Positions 41,045 through 50,100 of a stretch of DNA of 64,000 nucleotides are shown here, piece after piece (position 1 is the first letter of the stretch; every line of letters starts with the position of its first letter). The notes beneath the pieces are model-generated. The model was given only the letters and a program-made list of their open reading frames with translations, did no database searches and was not told where the DNA came from. Made by a program: the position numbers and the translations under genes. The stretch is from Burkholderiales bacterium (GTDB lineage: Bacteria; Pseudomonadota; Gammaproteobacteria; Burkholderiales; Burkholderiaceae), in assembly GCA_026225235.1 (NCBI GenBank), contig JAMFSK010000137.1, positions 62,001 to 126,000 of the forward strand. Direction: 5' to 3'.

Positions 41045-41995
41045 CTAGTCGAGGAATTTGTGCAGATCGTCGAGGAGCGCTTGCGGCTTTTCCTCAGGAA
41101 TAAAATGCCCACTGCCCTCGACCCTCAAGGTTTGCGAGCCCGGTGCTTTTGCGTCCAGCGAGGCCCTGAGCCGTTTGTAGCCTGTGCCCGCCAATCCGAG
41201 TACGGGCATCGTCAGCGGCGCATACGTTCCATAATGGACAATATCCTGCGCAAACGCCTGATACCACGCGTTGCTGGCACGGATAGCGTGCCGACTGGAA
41301 TACGCGGCGGCGTAGACGGCGCGAGCTTCAGCGTCGATCGCGCCCTCGTCCTTCGACAGGTACCGGAAGACCCACGCATGCTCAATGTCTGCCCGGCCCT
41401 CCAGCAGTTCTTCCGGGAGGCCTTTGACCTGATGAAACGCGAACCACCACAGGTAGGGATGATCCTCGTCGATCTTCTCGCCGAACGTTCCCAGCTCGGG
41501 TAAAAGCGCCAGCTTCAAGTACCCCTCCGACGGATGACCCACGTCGAGCATCACCAGCTTGCGCACCTGGTCGGGATGATTGGCTGCAAAACTGAAAGCG
41601 ACCATGGCCCCAATGTCGTGACCGACGACATCGACCTGTTCATAGCCGAGCTGTCGAACGAACTCCGATAGGTCCTTGGCCATCGTCCTCTTGTCATACC
41701 CCCCCTCCGGTTTATCAGAGCTGCCCATTCCTCTCAGATCGATCGCGAGCACGCGACGCGTCCTTGCCAGTTCGGGCATCACCTTGTGATAGGCCCACCA
41801 CGTTTGGGGCCAACCGGGCAGCAACAGCAGTGGACTCCCCTTTCCACCTGCGACATAGTGCAGACGGATGCCATTGACGGTCACGGTCTCGCTGGTAAAG
41901 CCGGGAAGGCGTTTGACCAGCGCCACATCTGAAACCTCGTATGCTTTATGCGCCTCACGTGCGCGCGCACCTGACAAGAAATTCGCTCCCCACAT
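41045..41995 (-). CDS. Alpha/beta hydrolase, epoxide hydrolase/haloalkane dehalogenase-like
   Basis: The protein has 316 residues with an Asp nucleophile (D127 in GHDIGA) rather than Ser, an oxyanion motif LPGWPQTWW near 59 and the catalytic His H297 in SGHFIPEE. This combination marks the epoxide hydrolase/haloacetate dehalogenase group. No clear dehalogenase halide-binding Trp pair can be assigned by eye, so epoxide hydrolase is slightly favoured. The start at 41993-41995 has GGAGAG upstream. No signal peptide is evident. Confidence 0.85.
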   Translation of the reverse strand: MWGANFLSGARAREAHKAYEVSDVALVKRLPGFTSETVTVNGIRLHYVAGGKGSPLLLLPGWPQTWWAYHKVMPELARTRRVLAIDLRGMGSSDKPEGGYDKRTMAKDLSEFVRQLGYEQVDVVGHDIGAMVAFSFAANHPDQVRKLVMLDVGHPSEGYLKLALLPELGTFGEKIDEDHPYLWWFAFHQVKGLPEELLEGRADIEHAWVFRYLSKDEGAIDAEARAVYAAAYSSRHAIRASNAWYQAFAQDIVHYGTYAPLTMPVLGLAGTGYKRLRASLDAKAPGSQTLRVEGSGHFIPEEKPQALLDDLHKFLD

Positions 41996-42277
41996 GGCTG
42001 CTCTCCGTTTCCGTTCGACAAGATGTCCTATGACGCACTTTCGACCTCGGTGCTTTGGACAGAGCACGCTTCGGGCCACGCACCGTCATTCGGCACGAGC
42101 CGGTCAATCCTCCGGCCCCGGATCCGCTGGCGAACGGGCAGCCATCTTTTCCATGCTTGGGACTCCAATGGACTTTGACTGTCGACTCACCGATGCCCGA
42201 GCCGCGGAGGGTAAGTGCCACCACCCCAGCGGCAGGCGGTCGGTCTCAAAGGCAGACATTACAAACGGTAAACGACC

Positions 42278-43255
42278 ATGATTTCGGGCTTTCACTCGCA
42301 CCGCTTCGGAAATGCGAGCTTTCTGATTACGCTGGTCGCCTCAACGTTCCTGATGGGTTCGAGCTTCGTCGCGGGGAAAATCCTGCTTGCCGATGGAATT
42401 TCGCCGATGCTCCTTGTGGGCTGGCGCTTCTTCGTCGCCGCACTGGCGACACTCCCGCTCGTCTTGCTTGATGACTACCGAGGGTTCGCAGCGCTGATTC
42501 CTCCGCGCATGAAACTGCGTGACGGGGCGATGGTCGTCGTTATCGGTCTCTTGCAAACCGCGGCTGTCATGGGCCTCCTGTTCCTTGCGATGCAGTCCAT
42601 TTCCGCATCGACCGCCGCGATCCTCTTGTTCACCAACCCGATCTGGGTCGCTGTACTGGGCCGAATCTTCCTCGGCGAATCCCTTCACCGTGCGCGGGTG
42701 GCAGGTCTTGGCCTGGGCATCCTCGGCGTGATCCTCGCAATTGGCCTCGGCGCCCATTCGTTCTCCGCGCCCGGGGCAATCGCTGGGGAGCTGATCGGTC
42801 TGGCTTCGGCCGTGTGCTGGGCAAGCGCCACAATTGTCAACAAGCGTGCAAATTTGCCGCTGGGCTCATGGGCACTCAGCTTCTGGCAAATGCTGACTGG
42901 CTCGATCGCCCTGCTGACCATCGCATATGGCGCGGGAGAGCACTGGCCGACTGGCCTTGGCCCACGGCAATGGGCGTGGTTTCTGTGGCTGGCGGTCCCC
43001 GCTTCGACGGGCTCGTTCGGGCTTTGGTTCGTCGCCTTGAACAAAGGCGGTGCCACCAGGACGAGTGGTTACCTGTTTCTCGCCCCTGTATTCACCGCCG
43101 TGCTCTCGTTCTTCATTCTTGGCACGGCGTTGTCGTGGATACAGGCTTTCGGAGGTGTCCTGATCGCTCTCGCCCTGTGGCTAGTCAATCGTGAGATACC
43201 CGCTCGCAACGCGCGTGAACGCATGGATGAGGCGCGCGCGGAAGGGGAAGCCTGA
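42278..43255 (+). CDS. EamA/DMT-family transporter
   Basis: This is a membrane protein of 325 residues with ten hydrophobic helices in two EamA repeats. The first ends near SASTAAILLFTNPIWVAVLG and the second near GYLFLAPVFTAVLSFFILG, the usual repeated pattern, each in one stretch. It is probably a metabolite exporter of the RhaT/EamA class. It is convergent with the ureohydrolase gene with only five bases between stops, so they share no operon. Confidence 0.88.
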   Translation: MISGFHSHRFGNASFLITLVASTFLMGSSFVAGKILLADGISPMLLVGWRFFVAALATLPLVLLDDYRGFAALIPPRMKLRDGAMVVVIGLLQTAAVMGLLFLAMQSISASTAAILLFTNPIWVAVLGRIFLGESLHRARVAGLGLGILGVILAIGLGAHSFSAPGAIAGELIGLASAVCWASATIVNKRANLPLGSWALSFWQMLTGSIALLTIAYGAGEHWPTGLGPRQWAWFLWLAVPASTGSFGLWFVALNKGGATRTSGYLFLAPVFTAVLSFFILGTALSWIQAFGGVLIALALWLVNREIPARNARERMDEARAEGEA

Positions 43256-43260
43256 TTGCT

Positions 43261-44199
43261 CTAGCGAAATCGCCGCGCAAGCAGGCAGAGGATTTCATAC
43301 ATTAGCGTGGCCGCGAGTAAGGCGGTATTGCCGCCCACGTCATATGGGGGCGATACCTCGACCACATCCGCGCCAGCCCACTGTATGCCTTCCAGTCCGC
43401 GCAGCAAGGCAAGTGTCTCGCGGACAGTGAGGCCCCCGATCTCAGGCGTGCCGGTGCCCGGCGCAAACACCGGGTCGAGCCCGTCGACATCGAGCGACAA
43501 ATACGCCGGGCCATCCCCGACCACGCGGCGCGCTTCGTCGATGATGGCTTGTACCCCGCGTGCCTCGAACTCTTCGATGAACACCACGCGCATGCCGCTG
43601 TCGAGCGAGTAGCGCCAGCCTTCATCTGAATTTTGCGCGCCCCGGATACCGATCTGGATGGTGCGCTTCGGATCGAGCAGCCCCGCTTCAACTGCTCGAC
43701 GGAACGGCGCGCCATGCGTAAATTTCGATCCCTTGAAGCTATCCCAGGTATCGGTATGCGCATCGATATGGACGAGCCCGAGCGGCGCGCGCGGTGCGAT
43801 TGCCTGAAAGATCGGATAGGTAATCGAGTGGTCCCCGCCCGCGCTCAACGCCAGTTTCCCCGCGGCAAACACAGGCTCGAAAAAGCGCCGGATGTCTTCA
43901 TGCGACCGTTCGAGATGAAACAGGTCGGTGAAAGGTACATCGCCGATGTCGCCCACCCGGCAGACCTCGAACGGGTTGAAACGACTGACATGATGGATCG
44001 CGCGTGTCATCGACGACATATTGCGGATTTCCCGCGGGCCGTAGCGCGCCCCGGGCCGCGCGGTCACACCGCCATCGAACGGCACGCCGGCAAGCACGAT
44101 ATCAACCGCTTCGAGCGAGGTGCAAAAGGGCACGCGCATGAAGGTCGGAATCCCGCTGTAGCGCGGCAGGGACATCTGGCTTCGATCGGTAGCGGTCAA
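43261..44199 (-). CDS. Ureohydrolase (agmatinase/guanidino-acid hydrolase family)
   Basis: This binuclear-metal hydrolase has 312 residues and releases urea from a guanidino compound. Metal ligands are visible: H124 (GGDHS), D146, H148 and D150 (IDAHTD), D237 and D239 (SLDVDGLDP), with FAPGTGTPEIGG and the N-terminal FDGGVTARPGARYGP of the SpeB family. The exact substrate cannot be read: agmatine, guanidinobutyrate, guanidinopropionate and even guanidine itself are handled by close relatives. The TTG start at 44197-44199 has GAGGA upstream and lies 11 nt after the regulator gene; an ATG eight codons later is an alternative. It is the last gene of the eight-gene operon. Confidence 0.85.
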   Translation of the reverse strand: MTATDRSQMSLPRYSGIPTFMRVPFCTSLEAVDIVLAGVPFDGGVTARPGARYGPREIRNMSSMTRAIHHVSRFNPFEVCRVGDIGDVPFTDLFHLERSHEDIRRFFEPVFAAGKLALSAGGDHSITYPIFQAIAPRAPLGLVHIDAHTDTWDSFKGSKFTHGAPFRRAVEAGLLDPKRTIQIGIRGAQNSDEGWRYSLDSGMRVVFIEEFEARGVQAIIDEARRVVGDGPAYLSLDVDGLDPVFAPGTGTPEIGGLTVRETLALLRGLEGIQWAGADVVEVSPPYDVGGNTALLAATLMYEILCLLARRFR

Positions 44200-44209
44200 G
44201 GGCGGTTCC

Positions 44210-44977
44210 TCAGAAAGTCGGCGGCGTGTTAGTCCACAGCACCCGGGTAACGGTCTTGCCGGGGTTGCGATAACTGTGCGGCACCGTACTCGGAAAATAG
44301 AACGAGTCGCCGGCTTGCAGCACATAACGCTCTTCGCCGAGCGTGAGTTCGAGCTCGCCCTCGATCACGTAACCGAGTTCCTCCCCTGCATGGCTGATCT
44401 GCTCGTCGCTGCTCGCCAGCGGTTCGATCACATGGATGTCGCTCTGTAAAAGCTGGCCCGCGCCGGGCACGATCACGCGCTCGAGCATGATCGACTTATG
44501 TCTGCCCGAGGTCGGAAACTCCGTCGTTGGCCGCTTATTCGCGCGCTGCACCGGCGAAGCATTTGTTTCCGGGCCCGACACGAGCGCGCCGACATTGGTC
44601 GATAGCGCGAGCGCGATCTTGTGCAACGTCGCAAGCGAAGGCGTCGCGTGCCCCCCCTCGAGTTTGGACAACATGCTTTCGGAACACCCTGCTTGCAGGG
44701 CCAGTGCCTTGAGCGTGAGCTGCTTGACCATGCGCGCATGCTTGAGCCGCACACCCAGCGTGTCAGCCGCAACCGGGGCGCTGACGGGCACGGCAGCGGC
44801 GGCGCGGGGCACAGCGCCTGCTCTCGACGAGGCAGGTTTGCCAGAGGTGCTCGGCTTGCGTGACGCACCCGGGGCCGCGGCATCGCGCGCAGCGCTGCCG
44901 GCTGCGGCGCGTGCCGACTTGTGCCCCGGTGTACGGGTCGCGCCCGGGGCTTTTTTCGAAACAGTCTTTGTGGCCAC
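44210..44977 (-). CDS. XRE-cupin transcription regulator with basic N-terminal tail
   Basis: The protein has 255 residues in three parts. Residues 1-72 are a Lys/Arg/Ala/Pro/Ser-rich low-complexity tail resembling histone H1. Residues 76-132 are an HTH_3 domain (RLKHARMVKQLTLKALALQ, SMLSKLEGG). Residues about 165-250 are a cupin (GEELGYVIEGELELTLG, FYFPSTVPHSYRN). The layout matches PuuR-type regulators of polyamine and amino-acid catabolism. It is encoded inside the operon, so autoregulation is likely, and the 41-bp palindrome upstream of the first gene is the obvious candidate site. Confidence 0.88.
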   Translation of the reverse strand: MATKTVSKKAPGATRTPGHKSARAAAGSAARDAAAPGASRKPSTSGKPASSRAGAVPRAAAAVPVSAPVAADTLGVRLKHARMVKQLTLKALALQAGCSESMLSKLEGGHATPSLATLHKIALALSTNVGALVSGPETNASPVQRANKRPTTEFPTSGRHKSIMLERVIVPGAGQLLQSDIHVIEPLASSDEQISHAGEELGYVIEGELELTLGEERYVLQAGDSFYFPSTVPHSYRNPGKTVTRVLWTNTPPTF

Positions 44978-45021
44978 CAGGGCGCCCTGAAGTCAGTTGA
45001 GATATCCGTTGAGACGAGCTC

Positions 45022-45747
45022 TTACGCGAGGACCGTGAATTCGACTTCGACCGGGTTCAGCGCGTTGATCGGAATAATATCCTGCGGACACGCCGACATG
45101 ACCACCACACAATCCATCACGGCCTTGATGTCCACATAGTCACCTGCCTTCGAGACAGGCTCCAGCCACTCGATCGAGTAGTCTGGATTGATTGGAATAT
45201 TCATCCAGAGATTGAACGGCTGCGGCACTTCGCGCGCACGCAGGCCGATCGCCTTGAGCGCCAGGCGCATGTTGTCTGCGCAGTTGTCGTGATAACCGCT
45301 GACGCCGAGGTTCTGGTAGCGATACAGATCACAGGCCGCGATCAGCGTGTCGTGAACGCCTGGCGAGGTATCGGCGACGAGTTCGGCAATCGGCCGGCGA
45401 TGGTTCGTGACCAGAGGGTCGCCGGGCTGAGGAATCACTTTGTCGAGATAGGCGCGGGTATGTTCGAACGACAGGAATTCGTCGAGGTGTTCTGCGTTGA
45501 AAATCCACGTGTCGCATACCTGCGTGCCATGCGGGTTGGCAATCCGGATGGTCTGGCCGACCTTCACGCGCACGGCACGTCCGCAACGCGCAGGCACGGT
45601 ATACGTTTGGCCGGGCACCGGTGTGCCGTCCGCCGAAATCGGTTCGCGCAAGGTCGCGTTCAAACCGGTTTCGGTGCCGTTGTCGGACGCATGAGTATGC
45701 ACGTCGTGCGAATGGGAAGACGGGTGTTCAGTGTGAGACAGCGTCAT
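45022..45747 (-). CDS. DUF1989 (urea carboxylase-associated/carboxyguanidine deiminase-like) protein
   Basis: The protein has 241 residues and a His-rich N-terminal tail (SHTEHPSSHSHDVHTH, possible metal binding) before the DUF1989 core. Core markers are CGRAVRVKVGQTIRI, VCDTWIFNAEH, YHDNCADNM and PQPFNLWMNIPI. DUF1989 pairs (UAAP1/UAAP2) were shown to form carboxyguanidine deiminase in guanidine breakdown. Here a single member occurs without urea carboxylase or allophanate hydrolase, so the reaction is likely related but different. The start has AAGGA seven bases upstream and lies 23 nt after the M20 gene. Confidence 0.8.
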   Translation of the reverse strand: MTLSHTEHPSSHSHDVHTHASDNGTETGLNATLREPISADGTPVPGQTYTVPARCGRAVRVKVGQTIRIANPHGTQVCDTWIFNAEHLDEFLSFEHTRAYLDKVIPQPGDPLVTNHRRPIAELVADTSPGVHDTLIAACDLYRYQNLGVSGYHDNCADNMRLALKAIGLRAREVPQPFNLWMNIPINPDYSIEWLEPVSKAGDYVDIKAVMDCVVVMSACPQDIIPINALNPVEVEFTVLA

Positions 45748-45770
45748 GGCAAGTCCTTGTTTCTGTTGCG

Positions 45771-47030
45771 TCAGGGTGTTTCGTTGCAGAGGTGAACCAG
45801 GCAGTGTGCGAGCGCGCGAGTACCCAGCACGAGGTGCTCGTCGTTCGTGGCTTCGAGCGGGTTGTGACTGATGCCGCCGCGACTCGGCACGAACAGCATC
45901 GCCGTCGGGCAATGCTTGGCGAGATACATCGCGTCGTGAAATGCGCCCGAGTTCAACGTAAGCGACCTTGCGCCCAGCGCGGCACACGCGTTGGCGACAT
46001 GGCGCACCACGGTGTGCGGGAAGTGCACGGGCGGGTGGTCGAATAGTGTCTCGACCGCTACACCACAGCGCGCAGCGCATTCAGCAAGCTGACGGTCGAA
46101 TGCGTCGAGCACTGCCGCGTCGGGATGACGGAAGTCGATCGTGAACGTGACGCAGGCAGGAATCGTATTGATCGAATTCGGTTCGACCGACCACCGTCCG
46201 AACGTAACGCGCGTATGCTCGCCGCCGAGTGTCGTCGCGAATGCTTCAATCTGTGCCCGCATGTCGATCGCCAGCGTCATCGCGTCGCGACGCGCGTGCA
46301 TGGGGGTGGTTCCCGCATGCGCTGCCGTGCCTGCGCAGCGTACTGTGTACCAACGCACGCCCTGGATCCCGCTCACGACACCGAGCGGCACACTCGCGAT
46401 TTCCAGCAAGGGCCCCTGTTCAATATGCAATTCGACAAACGCGTGTGCAGTCTCACCGTCCGGGCGCATCTCAAGCGTCGGAAAGGCGTGCGCATGCGTG
46501 TCGAGCGCATCGGCCAGCGTGACCCCTGCGGCGTCACGCGCGTCTCGATAGCGCGCCATTCTGGAGGGATCGACGAAAGCACTCGATCCCATCGCCCCGG
46601 GCTGGAAACGCGTGCCTTCTTCATTGGTCCAGGCGACGACCTCGAGGGGGCGGTGCGTGCAAATCCCCGCGTCTTCAAGTGCAGCGATGCACTCAAGTGC
46701 GGCCAGTACACCGTAGCAACCATCCAGCTTGCCACCGCTCGGCTGGGTATCGATATGGCTGCCGGTCAGAACCGGTGGGAGCGGCTTACTTCCTTCACGG
46801 CGAAAAAAGAGATTCGCGCAGGCATCGGTATGCACCGTGCAACCGAGTTCGAGTGCGCGCTCGATCAGGTGACGTCGCGCATCGAGGTCGGTCGATGACA
46901 GTGCGGGCCGATTGACGCCGCCGTCGGCACACGCTCCGAAGGTGGCGAGCGTCGCGATCGAGGCGAGCAGCCGTGCGGCGTCGACCCGCAAGGCAGCGGC
47001 CAGCGCGGGGTCTGAAACGTGCAAATTCAT
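45771..47030 (-). CDS. M20 amidohydrolase, N-carbamoyl-amino acid hydrolase/allantoate amidohydrolase type
   Basis: This metallo-amidase has 419 residues. Predicted metal ligands are H92 (GSHIDTQPSGG), D103 (KLDGCYG), E137/E138 (WTNEEGTRF) and H202 (ELHIEQGP), with a C-terminal His in GAFHDAMYLA. HIDT, NEEGxRF and HIEQG are diagnostic of the beta-alanine synthase/hydantoinase-carbamoylase/allantoate amidohydrolase branch, which hydrolyses N-carbamoyl (ureido) groups to ammonia and CO2. Its start overlaps the ATPase stop (ATGA) with GGAGGAG upstream. With the ureohydrolase and DUF1989 gene it suggests a ureido/guanidino compound pathway. Confidence 0.87.
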   Translation of the reverse strand: MNLHVSDPALAAALRVDAARLLASIATLATFGACADGGVNRPALSSTDLDARRHLIERALELGCTVHTDACANLFFRREGSKPLPPVLTGSHIDTQPSGGKLDGCYGVLAALECIAALEDAGICTHRPLEVVAWTNEEGTRFQPGAMGSSAFVDPSRMARYRDARDAAGVTLADALDTHAHAFPTLEMRPDGETAHAFVELHIEQGPLLEIASVPLGVVSGIQGVRWYTVRCAGTAAHAGTTPMHARRDAMTLAIDMRAQIEAFATTLGGEHTRVTFGRWSVEPNSINTIPACVTFTIDFRHPDAAVLDAFDRQLAECAARCGVAVETLFDHPPVHFPHTVVRHVANACAALGARSLTLNSGAFHDAMYLAKHCPTAMLFVPSRGGISHNPLEATNDEHLVLGTRALAHCLVHLCNETP

Positions 47031-47845
47031 TGCGCTCCTCCGCTTTGCAAGGGCGCAGCGGGCGACAGGCTGCGGTCGAACCAGGGTTTCAGGAACTGCT
47101 GCAGGCGCGGTGTACGTGTATTGCCGAAGAGCTGCTCAGGGGGGCCTGCCTCGACGATCTGACCGGCCTCCATAAAGACGACATGGTTCGAGATCTTCGC
47201 GGCAAAGCTCATCTCGTGCGTGACCATCACCATCGTCATGCCGTCCTGCGCGAGCGAGCGGATCACGCTAAGCACCTCTTCCACGAGTTCAGGATCGAGT
47301 GCCGAAGTCGGCTCGTCGAGCAGCATGACTTCCGGCTCGATTGCGAGCGCGCGTGCAATGCCGACGCGTTGCTGTTGCCCACCGCTCAGGGTCGCCGGAT
47401 AAGCGTCGGCCTTTTGCGCGAGACCGACACGCTCGAGCGCGGCAAGCGCGCTGCGATGCGCGTCGGCCTTGCTCGCCTTCTTCGACAGCACGAGCGGCGC
47501 GGCGACATTGCCGAGCACGCTCATATGCGGCCACAAGTTGAACTGCTGGAACACCATCGACACGGGGCGACGGACTTCGGCGATGCTCCTCTCGCTGTCC
47601 CGGTCACGCGGCGTGCGACCCTTCGATCGATAACCGAGAAGTTGGCCCTTGATCCAGACCTCGCCTTCGTCATACGCCTCGAGAAAATTCATGCAGCGCA
47701 ATGCGGTCGTCTTGCCCGAGCCGGAAGGACCGATGAGCGAGACGATCTCGCCACGCATCACGCTGAGATCGATACCCTTGAGCACACGCTGCGCGCCATA
47801 GGATTTTCCGACCGCACGTAACTGGACAATAGGCAGCGAACTCAT
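47027..47845 (-). CDS. Polar amino-acid ABC transporter ATPase
   Basis: The protein has 272 residues with Walker A GPSGSGKTT at 39-47, the Q-loop in VFQQFNLWPHMSVL, the signature LSGGQQQR and Walker B VMLLDEPTSALDPE. VFQQFNLWPH is the hallmark of the GlnQ/HisP class, which carries amino acids and cationic compounds such as arginine and octopine. It overlaps the preceding permease by 4 nt and the following amidohydrolase by 4 nt. Confidence 0.92.
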   Translation of the reverse strand: MSSLPIVQLRAVGKSYGAQRVLKGIDLSVMRGEIVSLIGPSGSGKTTALRCMNFLEAYDEGEVWIKGQLLGYRSKGRTPRDRDSERSIAEVRRPVSMVFQQFNLWPHMSVLGNVAAPLVLSKKASKADAHRSALAALERVGLAQKADAYPATLSGGQQQRVGIARALAIEPEVMLLDEPTSALDPELVEEVLSVIRSLAQDGMTMVMVTHEMSFAAKISNHVVFMEAGQIVEAGPPEQLFGNTRTPRLQQFLKPWFDRSLSPAAPLQSGGAQ

Positions 47846-48495
47846 GATGTTTTCCGCAACGGGGTGAAATGCGACGCCGCGCGACGCGCGACCAGCGCAA
47901 CGGCCTGGGTCAGTAACCAGTAACAGACGATCAGCATCGCGTACGGCACGATGTAGGTGTAGGTCGAGCTGACGATATCGCTGGCCGTCATCGTGAGTTC
48001 GGGCACCGTGATGACCGAGGCCACCGCGCTTTCCTTGATCACCAGAATGACCTGATTGGCAAGCAGCGGAATCGAGAAGGCCATCGCCTGCGGGAGTTCG
48101 ATGCTCCTAAACGTCGCGCGGCGGCTTATGCCGAATGCGCGCGCCGCTTCAAGCTGTCCGCGCGGAATGCTCGCCCAGCCAGCCCGGAACAATTCGGCGA
48201 AATAGGCGGCCGAGTAAAACGCGAGCGAGACGACGGTCGCCTGCACGGCGGTCATCGTGATGCCGATTGCCGGCAACCCGAAATAGACGATCACCAGTTG
48301 CGAGAGATAGGGTGTGCCGCGGATCAGCCAGACGTAGAGGCGATAAGGCCACGCCAGCACACGCTTAAAGCGAAGCCGCAAGGCATTCAACGCGAACCCT
48401 GCAATCGCCCCAAGCAAGGCAGCAAGCAGGCTCACTTCGAGCGTGACGAGCATGGCGCTGGCAAAGCGCGGCGCGAGTGTGAGCACGGTATTCAT
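47842..48495 (-). CDS. Polar amino-acid ABC transporter permease (first of two)
   Basis: The protein has 217 residues, about five helices, with the HisMQ EAA-type loop AYFAELFRAGWASIPRGQLEAARA, here spanning two adjacent stretches, and LIRGTPYLSQLVIVYFG near residue 60. It pairs with the other permease of this operon as a heterodimer. The ATG at 48493-48495 overlaps the previous gene (ATGA), and the stop overlaps the ATPase start. Confidence 0.9.
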   Translation of the reverse strand: MNTVLTLAPRFASAMLVTLEVSLLAALLGAIAGFALNALRLRFKRVLAWPYRLYVWLIRGTPYLSQLVIVYFGLPAIGITMTAVQATVVSLAFYSAAYFAELFRAGWASIPRGQLEAARAFGISRRATFRSIELPQAMAFSIPLLANQVILVIKESAVASVITVPELTMTASDIVSSTYTYIVPYAMLIVCYWLLTQAVALVARRAASHFTPLRKTS

Positions 48496-49163
48496 CGCGG
48501 GCTCACGCGTCGTGCGAGACGGCTTGCAACGCCACGCCCGGCGAGCGACAGCAGCGACGTGATCGCGAGATAGAAAACGGCCGCGAACGTATAGACCTCG
48601 AGCGGGCGATAACTGGCCGACGACAATTGCTGGCCAACCCGCATCAGGTCCGTCACGGCGATGACCGACACCACGGCCGAGGCCTTGACGATATCGATCA
48701 TCTCCGAGATCAGAGCGGGCAGCGTCAACGCCACCACCTGCGGAATCTCGATGTGCCAGAGCCGCTGCGACCGCGTGAGATTGAAGGTATGCGCGGCGTC
48801 GATCTGGCCGCGCGGAATCGAAGCAAACCCTGCACCAAGAATCTGAGACTGATAAGCAGCCGTATTGAGCGACAGCCCGATCACGGCCGAGACGACCCCT
48901 GGCAGGCTCAGCCCAAGCGCCGAAGGCACGTAGTAGAACACCAGTAATTGCGCGAGCATCGGTGTGCCGCGAAAGACGCTGACATACGCGCGTGCCGCTG
49001 CCGCGAGCGAGCGGCTCCGACCCGCGAGCATCACATAGATGAAGATGCCCGCGAAGAACCCGCACGCGACCGACACCGCCGACAGCCATAGTGTCGTGAT
49101 AGCGCCATTGAGCAACTGCGGCGCATAGCCGGCGAGGCGTGCGAGAAGATCGGGTGGGTTCAT
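48492..49163 (-). CDS. Polar amino-acid ABC transporter permease (second of two)
   Basis: The protein has 223 residues with the HisMQ signatures VFRGTPMLAQLLVFYYVPSA and GAGFASIPRGQIDAAHTF. The first helices include NGAITTLWLSAVSVACGF. I chose the ATG at 49161-49163; a longer in-frame version lacks a membrane-start pattern. It lies 46 nt downstream of the binding-protein gene. Confidence 0.9.
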   Translation of the reverse strand: MNPPDLLARLAGYAPQLLNGAITTLWLSAVSVACGFFAGIFIYVMLAGRSRSLAAAARAYVSVFRGTPMLAQLLVFYYVPSALGLSLPGVVSAVIGLSLNTAAYQSQILGAGFASIPRGQIDAAHTFNLTRSQRLWHIEIPQVVALTLPALISEMIDIVKASAVVSVIAVTDLMRVGQQLSSASYRPLEVYTFAAVFYLAITSLLSLAGRGVASRLARRVSPR

Positions 49164-49209
49164 GAGTCGTCGGTGCGGACTTGGCGGCTTTGGACGTCGG
49201 AAGCGACGA

Positions 49210-50067
49210 TTACATCGACGGCTCAGGCACCGCATCCGACGGTACATCCATTGTCGCGCCAAACCACTTCTGCTGGAGCGTCTTCATCGTGCCATCCTGA
49301 TTCGCACGGGCGATCGCATCGCTGAACACCTTCAACAGCGAAGCACTGTCCGCATCCTTGCGAGCGACCCAGGCGAAATAGCTCTTCGGACCAATCGTCG
49401 AAGGCATGATGATGAATACGCCGGGGCGCGACTTCATCAGAGGACCGAGGTTTGCGACCGATTGGGCGACGGCATCGAGCCGGCCGACGGCAAGATCGGC
49501 ATACGCTTCGTCGAATGCAACGTATTGCTTGATCTCCTTGATCCCGGGCCCGCCTGCATCCTTCAGCTTCTTGTCGAGCGCGGTCAGCGCCAGGAGTTGT
49601 GCAGATCCGGTTTGCGAACCCACCACCTTGCCGTTGAGGTCATTGGGTGATTTGATTGCGGCTTCGTTGGAGCGCAACAGCACACCCGTCGTCGCGTCGG
49701 CAACCGGAAGCGTGAAGGCGAAGTGGCTCGCGCGGTCCTTGTTGACGGTGACGGCAGTGATCACCATATCGAAGCGCTTGGCGTCGAGGCCTGGTAGCAG
49801 GCCCTGAAACGGCAGATCGAGTTGTTTGAGCTCGACACCCGGCAAGGACTTGAGCACATACTGCAACAAGTCGGAGTCGTAACCGACGATCTTGCCGTTT
49901 TCGATCGACTCAAACGGCGCATAGCGGGCTTCCGTGCCGACTGTGATTGCCTTGTTGGCTTTCACTCGCGCCAGCAGGTCGCCGTCCTGCGCATGACCGG
50001 GTACCGCCACGCAAAGCGCCAACGCGCCCGCCATCGACAAAATGAGAGTGCGAAAAGACTGATGCAT
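49210..50067 (-). CDS. Amino-acid-type ABC transporter substrate-binding protein
   Basis: The protein has 285 residues with a signal peptide ending GHAQ (about residue 26) and the SBP_bac_3 fold. Its markers are TVGTEARYAPFES, GYDSDLLQYV, FDMVITAVTVNKDRA and KVVGSQTGSA. The ligand is probably a cationic or guanidino/ureido amino compound, judged by the operon and not by the protein alone. It is the first gene of the operon, 34 bp downstream of the 41-bp palindrome. Confidence 0.92.
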   Translation of the reverse strand: MHQSFRTLILSMAGALALCVAVPGHAQDGDLLARVKANKAITVGTEARYAPFESIENGKIVGYDSDLLQYVLKSLPGVELKQLDLPFQGLLPGLDAKRFDMVITAVTVNKDRASHFAFTLPVADATTGVLLRSNEAAIKSPNDLNGKVVGSQTGSAQLLALTALDKKLKDAGGPGIKEIKQYVAFDEAYADLAVGRLDAVAQSVANLGPLMKSRPGVFIIMPSTIGPKSYFAWVARKDADSASLLKVFSDAIARANQDGTMKTLQQKWFGATMDVPSDAVPEPSM

Positions 50068-50100
50068 GATGCTCCCGTGCGGCCCTGCCGCTGAGAAAGG

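Noticed and set aside
45747-46080. Long N-terminal extension of the DUF1989 gene
   Set aside because: It would run inside the M20 gene; a good ribosome site before the inner ATG supports the shorter form.
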